From assembly GCA_008012315.1 (NCBI GenBank), contig SSEL01000068.1, forward strand, positions 1 to 43,257: 43,257 nt of DNA. The letters are read 5' to 3'. Of the stretch, positions 22,651-29,944 are shown piece after piece. A program made the translations under genes and the position numbers. The notes beneath the pieces are model-generated. The model did no database searches and was not told the DNA's origin. It saw only the letters and a list, made by a program, of their open reading frames with translations. The stretch is from Rhodospirillaceae bacterium. GTDB taxonomy: Bacteria; Pseudomonadota; Alphaproteobacteria; Dongiales; Dongiaceae. How positions within the stretch are numbered: the first letter of the stretch is position 1; the number at the start of each line of letters is the position of its first letter.

Positions 22651-24663
22651 TTAGATCGCCCGCGTCGCCGTCTGCAGCCAGGCCGCCGTCGGCTCATCGA
22701 GCTGCGGCAGCAGCTTCTCCCGCACCTCGGCATGATAGGCGTTGAGCCAGGCGATCTCCTCCGGCGTCATGATCGAGGTGTCGACCAAAGCGAGATCGAT
22801 CGGCGCGAAAGTGATGGTTTCGAAGGACAGCATATCGCTGCCGGGGTCACGCTGCACCACGATGAGATTCTCGATGCGGATGCCGTATTCACCGGCTTTG
22901 TAATAGCCGGGCTCGTTGGAGAGAATCATGCCCGGCTCCAAGGCGACACGGTTTGGCACTTTGGAAATGCGCTGCGGTCCTTCATGCACCGAGAGATAGC
23001 TGCCGACGCCGTGCCCGGTGCCGTGATCGAAATCCAGCCCGGCATCCCAGAGCGGCCGGCGGGCCAGTGAATCGAGCTGGCTGCCGCTCGTCCCGCGCGG
23101 GAACTTGGCGGTGGCGAGCGCGATATGGCCCTTGAGGACGCGGGTGAAGCGGTCCTTCATCTCAGATGTCGGCGTGCCGACCACGATCGTCCGGGTGATG
23201 TCGGTGGTGCCGTCGAGATACTGGCCGCCGGAATCGACGAGATAGATGGCATCGCGCTCGATCCGCCGGTCGCTTTCGGGCGTCACCCGGTAATGCGGGA
23301 TGGCGGCATTGGGGCCGGCGCCGGAGATGGTGTCGAAGCTGAAATCGCGGAAGAGATCATTGCGGCGGCGAAACTCGGCCAGCTTGTCCACCGCCGCCAG
23401 CTCGGTCAAATGCCCCTTTGGCGCTTCGGCATCGAGCCAGGCGAGGAACTGCGCCACGGCGGCGCCGTCGCGGCGATGGGCCGCCCGCGTGCCGGCGATC
23501 TCCACCTCGTTCTTCGCCGCTTTCGGCAAGGCGCAGGGATCCTCGCCCACGGTGACCGCCGCCCCTGCCGCCCGCAGCCGGTCGGAGACGGCGATGCCGG
23601 CGGTCGCCGCATCGACGATCACCTTGGCCCTGGCGGCGCCCAGCGCGTCGAGCGCGCCGGTGAAGGCCTCGGGCGCCTGCAATGTCACCTGGTTGCCGAG
23701 ATGGGCCAGGGTGGCCGGCGGGAACTTGCGGCGATCCATGAACAGATCGACCCGCCCGTCCTGGTGCAAAATGGCGAAGCCGAGGGCGAAAGGCGTGCGC
23801 GGCACATCGCCGCCGCGGATATTCAGGAGCCAGCAGAACGAATCCGGTGCCGTCAGCACGGCCGCGTCGCGTCCCTGGGCGGCCAGTCGGGCGCCCAGTT
23901 CCTGCCGCTTGTCGGCCGAAGAGCGGCCGGCATAGCGCAGATCCTGCGGCCAGACCGGTGCGATCGGCGCCGCCGGGCGGTCCGGCCAGACGGCATCCAG
24001 CGGATTGCTGTCGCAGGAAACGAGTTCCCCGCCGACCTGCTGGACAGCCGCGCGGAAGCGCTGGGCCATATCAGCGGTCACCAGCCAGGGATCGATGCCG
24101 AGCTTGCCGCCTTTCGGCAGATATTCGGCGATCCAGGCTTCCGGCGGCTCATTGGTGATATGGCGGATGTCAAACAGGCCGGCATCGACCTGTTCCCGCA
24201 CCTGGATGGTATAGCGGCCATCGACGAAGATCGCCGCCCGGTCCTTGAGGACGATCACCAGGCCGGCGGAGCCGGTGAAATTGCTGATCCAGGCCAGCCG
24301 CTCGGCCCGCTTCGGCACATATTCCCCCTGATGTTCGTCGGCCCGGGGGATAACGAAGCCATCCATACCGCGCCGCAGCATCTCCTTTTGCAATGCAGCA
24401 AGGCGATCGGCGGTTTTAGCGTCATGCATACCGCGATTTGCGGTTTTCCACAGCTCAAGGTATGCGTTGAGCTGAGCCTTAGTAGCCGGACTTGCCTCGG
24501 GTACCACCAAATGTATCCAGTCGTCCGCCAATTCCCCCTGGGGCGCCGCTGCGATTCCCGGGATTGCCTGCGACAATTCGTCTAAGGTTAAGAAAGACCG
24601 CCCTTTTTTTAACAACATTTGAAGCGATTCATCACCTTGGTAGTTTTCTCGGCAAACCGACAT
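22651..24663 (-). CDS. pepP: Xaa-Pro aminopeptidase (aminopeptidase P, M24)
   Basis: This is an M24B metallopeptidase that removes an N-terminal residue before proline. The canonical fold runs from about residue 85 (DRLAALQKEMLRRGMDGFVIPRADEHQGEYVP). Its two creatinase-like domains are followed by the catalytic domain with metal ligands in LVDSGGQYLDGTTDITRTI (two Asp), FDHGTGHGVGSYLSVHEGP (His), MILSNEPGYY (Glu) and YGIRIENL (Glu). The start is set at 24663 because AAGGAGAG sits just upstream. This gives 670 residues, about 78 more than the canonical start (Met at 24429). The extra 5' part uses TTA, ATA and AAA codons, unlike its neighbours. Confidence 0.9.
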   Translation of the reverse strand: MSVCRENYQGDESLQMLLKKGRSFLTLDELSQAIPGIAAAPQGELADDWIHLVVPEASPATKAQLNAYLELWKTANRGMHDAKTADRLAALQKEMLRRGMDGFVIPRADEHQGEYVPKRAERLAWISNFTGSAGLVIVLKDRAAIFVDGRYTIQVREQVDAGLFDIRHITNEPPEAWIAEYLPKGGKLGIDPWLVTADMAQRFRAAVQQVGGELVSCDSNPLDAVWPDRPAAPIAPVWPQDLRYAGRSSADKRQELGARLAAQGRDAAVLTAPDSFCWLLNIRGGDVPRTPFALGFAILHQDGRVDLFMDRRKFPPATLAHLGNQVTLQAPEAFTGALDALGAARAKVIVDAATAGIAVSDRLRAAGAAVTVGEDPCALPKAAKNEVEIAGTRAAHRRDGAAVAQFLAWLDAEAPKGHLTELAAVDKLAEFRRRNDLFRDFSFDTISGAGPNAAIPHYRVTPESDRRIERDAIYLVDSGGQYLDGTTDITRTIVVGTPTSEMKDRFTRVLKGHIALATAKFPRGTSGSQLDSLARRPLWDAGLDFDHGTGHGVGSYLSVHEGPQRISKVPNRVALEPGMILSNEPGYYKAGEYGIRIENLIVVQRDPGSDMLSFETITFAPIDLALVDTSIMTPEEIAWLNAYHAEVREKLLPQLDEPTAAWLQTATRAI

Positions 24664-24666
24664 ATT

Positions 24667-24674
24667 CTCTCCTT
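24667..24674 (-). promoter_or_regulatory. Strong Shine-Dalgarno for the pepP start
   Basis: Read on the minus strand the sequence is AAGGAGAGAATATG. GGAG lies 5 nt before the ATG at 24663. This supports the long N-terminus over the internal Met at 24429. Confidence 0.7.
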
Positions 24675-24813
24675 GGGCCGACATGGGCCCCGTCACCGAC
24701 CTCTCCGAACCGCCTCCGGGCGGACCGGTCATGCGACAAAAGTAACCATAATCACCTTTACGCATGCTTCTCCATGCACGGGCTGCATTGCTGCGATGCG
24801 GCAAACCCCCTGC

Positions 24814-24841
24814 CTGAAAACCCGCCTTTCACATATATAAA
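24814..24841 (+). promoter_or_regulatory. Candidate promoter of the triple-DUF1127 gene
   Basis: CTGAAA (24814-24819), a 16-bp spacer and TATAAA (24836-24841) form a sigma-70-like pair about 60 nt before the ATG at 24903. The stretch is clearly AT-richer than its surroundings. Only inspection supports it. Confidence 0.4.
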
Positions 24842-24902
24842 GTGCATCGATCGTTGGCGGCAATCGGGCTGCAGACGCGATAAATCGGATGGATAGATAA
24901 TC

Positions 24903-25577
24903 ATGTATCGGATGATGACAAACGAGAAGGTGGCTGGTTCGGTGGCGTTCGCGCCGACGGTGATCACCCGGGTGACGGCGACCAGCGCAATCGTTGAATT
25001 CGCGCGGACCGTGGTAAATTCTGCCCGCCGGGCCATTGCCCGGGCTGGCGTTGCTCAAGAACTGGCTTCGCTCGACGACCGCATGCTGGCGGATATCGGT
25101 GTCAACCGCACCGAAATCACCCAGGTCGCCGACAAGGCCACGCAGGTTTCGGGCGAACCGACCCTGTTCCAGGCTTTCAGCCGCGCGGTGTTCGGTGTGT
25201 TCGTGCAGCCGGTGCTGCACTTCCTGCACCGCCGCCACATCTATAACACGCTGATGGCGCTGGACGACCGCATGCTGGCCGATATCGGCCTCAGCCGTTA
25301 CGAGATTGCGAGCTATGTTCGCAAGCTCGACGTTGCCAAGGCCGAGCGGGTCCCGACCTTGCTCGCCGCGACGGAACAGGATCTCGTCGCGCCGCTGCGT
25401 GCCTGGAACCGGGCCCGCGCGACCGCCCGCCAGCTCTCCAAGCTGGATGACCGCATGCTGGTTGATATTGGCATCGTGCGTGGCGACATCGATTGGCTGG
25501 CCGGCGAAATCGCCCGCAAGACCGTGGGTCCGGCCAATATCAATGCGGCCAATGACCATTCCCCGCGCGCTGCTTAA
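24903..25577 (+). CDS. Protein with three DUF1127-like repeats
   Basis: This is a 224-residue soluble protein with three copies of a DUF1127-like module. The cores are LDDRMLADIG (residues 57-66), LDDRMLADIG (120-129) and LDDRMLVDIG (181-190), spaced 63 and 61 residues. Each is preceded by a basic, Arg/Ala-rich helix (for example ARRAIARAGVAQELAS and WNRARATARQLSK) and followed by R-x-[ED]-I and a short helix. DUF1127 proteins are usually 45-100 residues with one module. Small ones have been linked to phosphate/carbon and RNA metabolism in some alphaproteobacteria, so RNA or protein binding is a guess. The start is 24903 (ATGTATCGG), with 24912 as an alternative. It is monocistronic, with its own promoter and terminator candidates. 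Confidence 0.85.
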   Translation: MYRMMTNEKVAGSVAFAPTVITRVTATSAIVEFARTVVNSARRAIARAGVAQELASLDDRMLADIGVNRTEITQVADKATQVSGEPTLFQAFSRAVFGVFVQPVLHFLHRRHIYNTLMALDDRMLADIGLSRYEIASYVRKLDVAKAERVPTLLAATEQDLVAPLRAWNRARATARQLSKLDDRMLVDIGIVRGDIDWLAGEIARKTVGPANINAANDHSPRAA

Positions 25578-25595
25578 GCAGCCTGCCCAAGGGTA

Positions 25596-25619
25596 GCTGG
25601 GTCTTTCCACGGACCCAGC
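25596..25619 (+). other. Stem-loop after the DUF1127 stop
   Basis: GCTGGGTC (25596-25603) and GACCCAGC (25612-25619) form an 8-bp stem with an 8-nt loop, 18 nt after the stop. No T-run follows, so it is not a full terminator. It may protect or process the transcript. Confidence 0.5.
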
Positions 25620-25735
25620 GCGGATTACAGTAGGCGTATGAGTAAGCGTAAAGAGTAAGCGTACGAGTTTCGGATTACCTGCGTACCCGCGTACCGCGTA
25701 TGAGAAGATGAGTATCGATTACGAGATTACCCTGA
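25620..25735 (+). repeat. Degenerate repeat tract in the 3' untranslated region
   Basis: Short direct repeats are woven together. GAGTAAGCGTA occurs at 25640-25650 and 25653-25663, GCGTATGAG at 25634-25642 and 25696-25704, and CGGATTAC at 25621-25628 and 25671-25678. There are further GCGTAC and GATTAC(G)AG variants. No reading frame makes sense of it. It lies between the DUF1127 stop and the terminator, so it would be part of that mRNA or a small RNA cut from it. Confidence 0.55.
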
Positions 25736-25740
25736 GTACC

Positions 25741-26775
25741 TCAAGAACGGCGGCCAGATTTCTGGGCCGCCGTTTTCTTTTGCGCGGTTTTGCTTTTGCT
25801 GCCTTTGGCCTTGGCGGCTGTTTTCCCTGCTGCTGATTTCCTGGCGGCTGATTTCTTGGCAGCCGGCTTCTTCGCACCCGCCATTTTCACGCGGCGTTTC
25901 AACACCAGGACCGACCATTCCTTGAGTCGCAGGCGGAAATCGAGTTCCAGGCCCTGGGCTTCATGGGCCGCCAGCACATCCTTCTCCTGGTTGCGCAGCA
26001 GGCCCGACAGCACCGCCCGGCCGTTGCGGCCCAGCACCTTGGCCAGGGACGGCGCCAGCTCGATCAGCGGGTTGGCGAGGATATTGGCGCAGACCAGGTC
26101 GAACGGCGCCTGGTTGCGGATCGCTGCCGCGCGATAGCCATCCGAGAGCAGGATCCTCACCGCGCTCTTGAGGCCGTTGAGCGCCGCATTCTCGCGCGCC
26201 ACCCGCACCGAATCCTTGTCGTTGTCGCCACCGATCACCGGCACCTTGAAAAGCCGGGCCATGGCGAAAGCGAGGATGCCGGTGCCGGTGCCGATATCGA
26301 GCGGCTTGCGGAACTTCTGACCGCTCTCGGCCAGGCGGGCCAGCGCCAGCAGACAGCCACGGGTGGTCTCATGCCGGCCGGTCCCGAAGGCCATGCCAGC
26401 GTCGATTTCGAAGACGATCTTGTTCTGCGGCAGCCGGCCGGTGTGATGCGAGCCATGGATGAAGAACGGGCCGGCGGAGAGCGAGGGCAGGTTTTTCTGG
26501 CTTTCAGCCACCCAATCCTTTGCCGGCACCGGGGCGATCTGCGCCTTGAACTTGCCGAGCGGCTTCAGGGCCGCGTCGACCAGGCGGCGATCCGGCTTCG
26601 TCTCACCGAAGACCTCGATCTTCCAGGCTTTGCCGTCATCGATCTCGAAGCTCGACAAGGCCTCGCCAAACGGCTCCAGTGCCAATTCCAGGCGCTGCCG
26701 ATCCTCTTCCGCCGGCTTATACGGCAGCTCCAGGACGATCGACCACAGACCGCCAGTCATCACACCACCCGTCAT
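25741..26775 (-). CDS. prmA: PrmA, ribosomal protein L11 methyltransferase, with Lys/Ala-rich tail
   Basis: This SAM-dependent methyltransferase of the PrmA family trimethylates ribosomal protein L11. It has 344 residues. The N-terminal substrate-recognition domain is followed by MAFGTGRHETTRGCLLALA, the SAM motif LDIGTGTGILAFAMARL, GGDNDKDSVRVARENAALNG and CANILANPLIELAP. The methyltransferase fold ends near LKEWSVLVLKRR. The last 48 residues (about 297-344) contain 14 Lys, 14 Ala and 3 Arg in AAKKSAARKSAAGK-type repeats, resembling histone-H1-like tails. Met at 26760 is an alternative start. It follows the helicase gene by 30 nt and is probably co-transcribed with it. Confidence 0.92.
   Translation of the reverse strand: MTGGVMTGGLWSIVLELPYKPAEEDRQRLELALEPFGEALSSFEIDDGKAWKIEVFGETKPDRRLVDAALKPLGKFKAQIAPVPAKDWVAESQKNLPSLSAGPFFIHGSHHTGRLPQNKIVFEIDAGMAFGTGRHETTRGCLLALARLAESGQKFRKPLDIGTGTGILAFAMARLFKVPVIGGDNDKDSVRVARENAALNGLKSAVRILLSDGYRAAAIRNQAPFDLVCANILANPLIELAPSLAKVLGRNGRAVLSGLLRNQEKDVLAAHEAQGLELDFRLRLKEWSVLVLKRRVKMAGAKKPAAKKSAARKSAAGKTAAKAKGSKSKTAQKKTAAQKSGRRS
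25746..25781 (+). terminator. Intrinsic terminator of the DUF1127 transcript, inside prmA
   Basis: On the plus strand AACGGCGGCC (25746-25755) pairs with GGCCGCCGTT (25765-25774), extended inward by AGA/TCT, and is followed by TTTTCTTTT. On the minus strand this DNA encodes the last residues of PrmA (KSGRRS). The terminator therefore works for the plus-strand gene while lying in the opposing coding sequence. Confidence 0.65.
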
Positions 26776-26805
26776 TCCAATCCCCCAAAATCTTTCAGCA
26801 ATTCT

Positions 26806-29133
26806 TCAAGACGCCTGATCGGCGCGGACCACGAAGCCGGCCATGACCTTCTTCAGGCCGGCTTTGTCGAAAGCGATTTCCAGTTTGTCACCATCGGCCG
26901 AAACCACGCGGCCATAGCCGAATTTCTGATGGAAGACCCGGTCGCCCGCCTGATGGTTGGCACCACGCTTCACCAGCATCACGGCATCCGGCTCGATATC
27001 GATGACGCGTTCGCGCCGACGCATGCCGGGACCATAGCCTGCCTGACCGCCGGCATTGCGGCCAGGCCAGCCGCCGCTCGGATCGCTGACGCCACCGCTC
27101 CAGCCGCCACCCCAGCCGCTTCGCCAATCGGCATCCTGGTTCATGCGTCCCTGCTGGAAGAGATTCGTATCGCGGCGGTCGAGATGCTCCTTTGGCAATT
27201 CGGCCAGGAAGCGTGACGGCAAGGCGCTTTGCCACTGATTGTGAATCCGCCGGTTGGCGGCATAGGAGATCGTCGCACGGCGCCGAGCCCGGGTGATGCC
27301 GACATAAGCCAGCCGGCGTTCTTCTTCGAGGCCCTTCATGCCGTTCTCATCCAGCGAGCGCTGATGCGGGAAGAGGCCTTCTTCCCAGCCGGGCAGGAAG
27401 ACGACATCGAATTCCAGACCCTTGGCGCCATGCAGGGTCATGATGGTCACCATCTCGCCGGGTTCGCCGCCGCTGTTTTCCATGACCAAGGCGACATGTT
27501 CCAGGAAGCCGCCGAGGCTGTCGAACTCCTCCATGGCATGAACCAGTTCCTTCAGGTTCTCCAGCCGACCCGGCGCTTCGATCGATTTGTCATTGCGCCA
27601 CATCGCGGTATAGCCGGATTCATCCAGCACCTGCTGCGCCAGCTCGCCTTGCGGCAAGGTATCCGCCATGCCGCGCCAGCGGCCGAAATCCTGCATCAGC
27701 GTGGTGAGCGAGCGCCGCGCCGCCGGCTTCAACTCATCGGTCTCGACGATGCGCCGCGCGGCTTCCGGCAGCGACACTTCCAGGCGCCGCGCCAGATCGT
27801 TCAATTGCCGCATGGTGCTGTCGCCGATGCCACGGCGCGGCACATTGACGATGCGCTCGAACGCCAAAGCGTCATCCGGCTGGTTGATCAGGCGGAGATA
27901 AGCCAGGGCATCGCGGATTTCCTGGCGTTCATAGAAACGCGGCCCGCCGATCACACGGTAAGGAATACCGAGCGTGATGAAACGCTCTTCGAATTCGCGT
28001 GTCTGGAAACCGGCCCGCACCAGGATGGCAATATCGCCGAGCTGCACCTGCCGGCGCTGCAGGCTTTCGATCTCCTCGCCGATCTGCCGGGCTTCTTCCG
28101 TCCCGTCCCAGGCGGCGGTGACGACGACCTTTTCGCCTTCATTCTTGTCGGTCCAGAGCGTCTTGCCATGGCGATCGGCGTTATGGGCGATCAGTCCCGA
28201 GGCGGCGCCGAGGATATGCGGCGTCGAGCGGTAATTCTGCTCCAGGCGGATCACTTTCGCGCCGGGGAAATCCTTTTCGAATTTCAGGATGTTCTCGACC
28301 TCGGCGCCGCGCCAGCCATAGATCGACTGATCGTCATCGCCGACCACGCAGAGATTGCGATGAGTCTGGGCCAGCAGGCGCAGCCACAGATATTGCGACA
28401 CGTTGCTGTCCTGATACTCATCCACCAGCATATAGCGGAAGCGCTCCTGGTACCGGCTGAGAATGTCGGGATGGCTGGTGAAAATAGTGAGATTGTGCAG
28501 CAGCAGATCGCCGAAATCGCAGGCATTCAGGGTCGCCAGGCGCTGCTGGTAATCACGATAGAGATCCAGCAGGCGACCACCGCCCAGTTCCGCCTGCTCG
28601 GCCCGGCTGACCTTGTCCGGCGGCAGGCCGCGATCCTTCCATCGTTCGATCACGCCGAGGATGACCCGGGCCGGCCATTTCTGGCTGTCGATATTCTCCG
28701 CCTGCATCAACTGCTTGATCAGGCGAAGCTGATCGTCGGTATCGAGAATGGTGAAATTCGGCGTCAGGCCGACCAGTTCGGCATGGGCGCGCAGGATCCG
28801 CGCCGCCAAGGCATGGAAAGTGCCAAGCCACCAGCCTTCGACCGGGCGGCCGATCAAGCCGCTGATCCGGTGCTTCATTTCCGCCGCCGCCTTATTGGTG
28901 AAGGTGACGGCCAGGATCTCGCCGGGCCGGGCCTTGCCGGTCATCAGCAGATGCACCAGCCGGGTGGTGAGGACCCGGGTCTTGCCGGTGCCTGCCCCGG
29001 CCAGAACCAGGACCGGCCCGTCCAGCGCCAGCACGGCTTCGCGCTGGCGCTCGTTCAGGCCGGCGAAATAGGGCGGCAATGGCATATCCGGCCGCATCAG
29101 GCCGGAGTCGGATGATTCTGGAAGATCGCTCAT
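26806..29133 (-). CDS. uvrD: UvrD/PcrA-type DNA helicase (SF1A)
   Basis: This is a 3'-5' SF1A helicase used in nucleotide excision repair, mismatch repair and replication-fork maintenance. It has 775 residues. Motifs in order are LNERQREAVLALDGPVLVLA (Q motif), GAGTGKTRVL (Walker A, about 46-55), AVTFTNKAAAEMK (Ia), MLVDEYQDSN (II), VVGDDDQSIYGWRGA (III), RLEQNYRS (IV), MTLHGAKGLEFDVVFLPGWEEG (V) and EERRLAYVGITRARR (VI). The Gly/Trp-rich linker before the C-terminal FGYGRVVSADGDKLEIAFD (Tudor-like) is typical of the family. UvrD and PcrA cannot be told apart with confidence. Confidence 0.95.
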   Translation of the reverse strand: MSDLPESSDSGLMRPDMPLPPYFAGLNERQREAVLALDGPVLVLAGAGTGKTRVLTTRLVHLLMTGKARPGEILAVTFTNKAAAEMKHRISGLIGRPVEGWWLGTFHALAARILRAHAELVGLTPNFTILDTDDQLRLIKQLMQAENIDSQKWPARVILGVIERWKDRGLPPDKVSRAEQAELGGGRLLDLYRDYQQRLATLNACDFGDLLLHNLTIFTSHPDILSRYQERFRYMLVDEYQDSNVSQYLWLRLLAQTHRNLCVVGDDDQSIYGWRGAEVENILKFEKDFPGAKVIRLEQNYRSTPHILGAASGLIAHNADRHGKTLWTDKNEGEKVVVTAAWDGTEEARQIGEEIESLQRRQVQLGDIAILVRAGFQTREFEERFITLGIPYRVIGGPRFYERQEIRDALAYLRLINQPDDALAFERIVNVPRRGIGDSTMRQLNDLARRLEVSLPEAARRIVETDELKPAARRSLTTLMQDFGRWRGMADTLPQGELAQQVLDESGYTAMWRNDKSIEAPGRLENLKELVHAMEEFDSLGGFLEHVALVMENSGGEPGEMVTIMTLHGAKGLEFDVVFLPGWEEGLFPHQRSLDENGMKGLEEERRLAYVGITRARRRATISYAANRRIHNQWQSALPSRFLAELPKEHLDRRDTNLFQQGRMNQDADWRSGWGGGWSGGVSDPSGGWPGRNAGGQAGYGPGMRRRERVIDIEPDAVMLVKRGANHQAGDRVFHQKFGYGRVVSADGDKLEIAFDKAGLKKVMAGFVVRADQAS

Positions 29134-29234
29134 GGCCGGTCTTATAGCATCGGCAGGCAGGCCAAGGTCAGTAGAGAATTCGTCATTTGTTCATATCCGG
29201 ATAGGCAGGCTCGCGCGGTCCCGGAGGATGCCGC

Positions 29235-29891
29235 TCAATCCAGTTTTGCCGCCGTCGCCACCTCGCCCCGCCAGAGATAAATGGCTGCCAGGGGTTGATC
29301 TCCAGCCTGGGTCGCATGCGGCATCCAGGACGGATGATGAATAACACTGCCGGCGGCGCGTTCCTGCCAGCTACCTGCCGCGACCTCGTCCTCGCCGCGC
29401 TGCCAGAACCCGCTGTGCAGCGGCAGATAGATTTCCTCCGCCGGATGGCGATGCGGCGGATAGAAATTGTGCGGCCCCAGGAGCAGCACCCCCAAGCGCA
29501 GATCCGGTGTCGCCAGGAAGCCGGACGGACCGCAGATCTCGACATAACCGTAATTGGCCAGGAAGCTGGCCGATGGCGGCGCGGCGCGATAATTCGGGTT
29601 CTGTTGCCAGCGGAAGGCAGGGGTCAGATCCCGCAGGGACTGCGCCACCGACGAGATAGCGGCATGGCCGTCTTTTTCGGCCGCCGACAGACAGGCTGGC
29701 CAGAATTGCCGTACCGGCAGCGTTCCGGTGTCCGGGCTGCCCTCGACAAAGCCTTCTGACGTTTGCGGCAGCAAAGCCCGAAACGCCATCGTCACATCCG
29801 GCATCGATGCGAGAAGCCGGTCGATCGAAACGAACAGCTGCTGCAGCGCAGAACCACTCCCTGTTTCGCGTGACATTGACAGTCCGGTCAT
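29235..29891 (-). CDS. DMSP-lyase-family cupin
   Basis: This is a single-domain cupin of 218 residues from the Met at 29891. A Met at 29939 would run into the divergent promoter. The cupin motif is HNFYPPHRHPAEEIYLPLHSG, followed by RAAGSVIHHPSWMPHATQ. Together these give the Tyr, two His, Glu, Tyr and distal His pattern (Y-x2-H-x-H-x3-E-x-Y ... H) of the dimethylsulfoniopropionate lyase-like superfamily (DddL/DddQ/DddW relatives). The upstream part is helical, with WQQNPNYRAAPPSASFLANYGYVEICGP. Many family members have no proven DMSP activity, so the substrate is open. It lies upstream of uvrD on the same strand with a 101-bp gap. Confidence 0.75.
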   Translation of the reverse strand: MTGLSMSRETGSGSALQQLFVSIDRLLASMPDVTMAFRALLPQTSEGFVEGSPDTGTLPVRQFWPACLSAAEKDGHAAISSVAQSLRDLTPAFRWQQNPNYRAAPPSASFLANYGYVEICGPSGFLATPDLRLGVLLLGPHNFYPPHRHPAEEIYLPLHSGFWQRGEDEVAAGSWQERAAGSVIHHPSWMPHATQAGDQPLAAIYLWRGEVATAAKLD

Positions 29892-29944
29892 CCCCCGCCA
29901 CCCTTGCGTCCGTTTAACTCCACCGACGGAAGCTAGCATTTATC

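Noticed and set aside
24594..24612. Programmed -1 frameshift at the A7 run in pepP
   Set aside because: The gene is in one frame throughout, and I see no downstream pseudoknot or alternative frame product. Kept only as an oddity of the leader.
24664..24804. Further 47-codon extension of aminopeptidase P
   Set aside because: The strong Shine-Dalgarno sits at 24667-24674, inside this extension and just before the chosen ATG.
27229..29115. 628-codon open frame antisense to uvrD
   Set aside because: Same artefact. All helicase motifs are on the minus strand.
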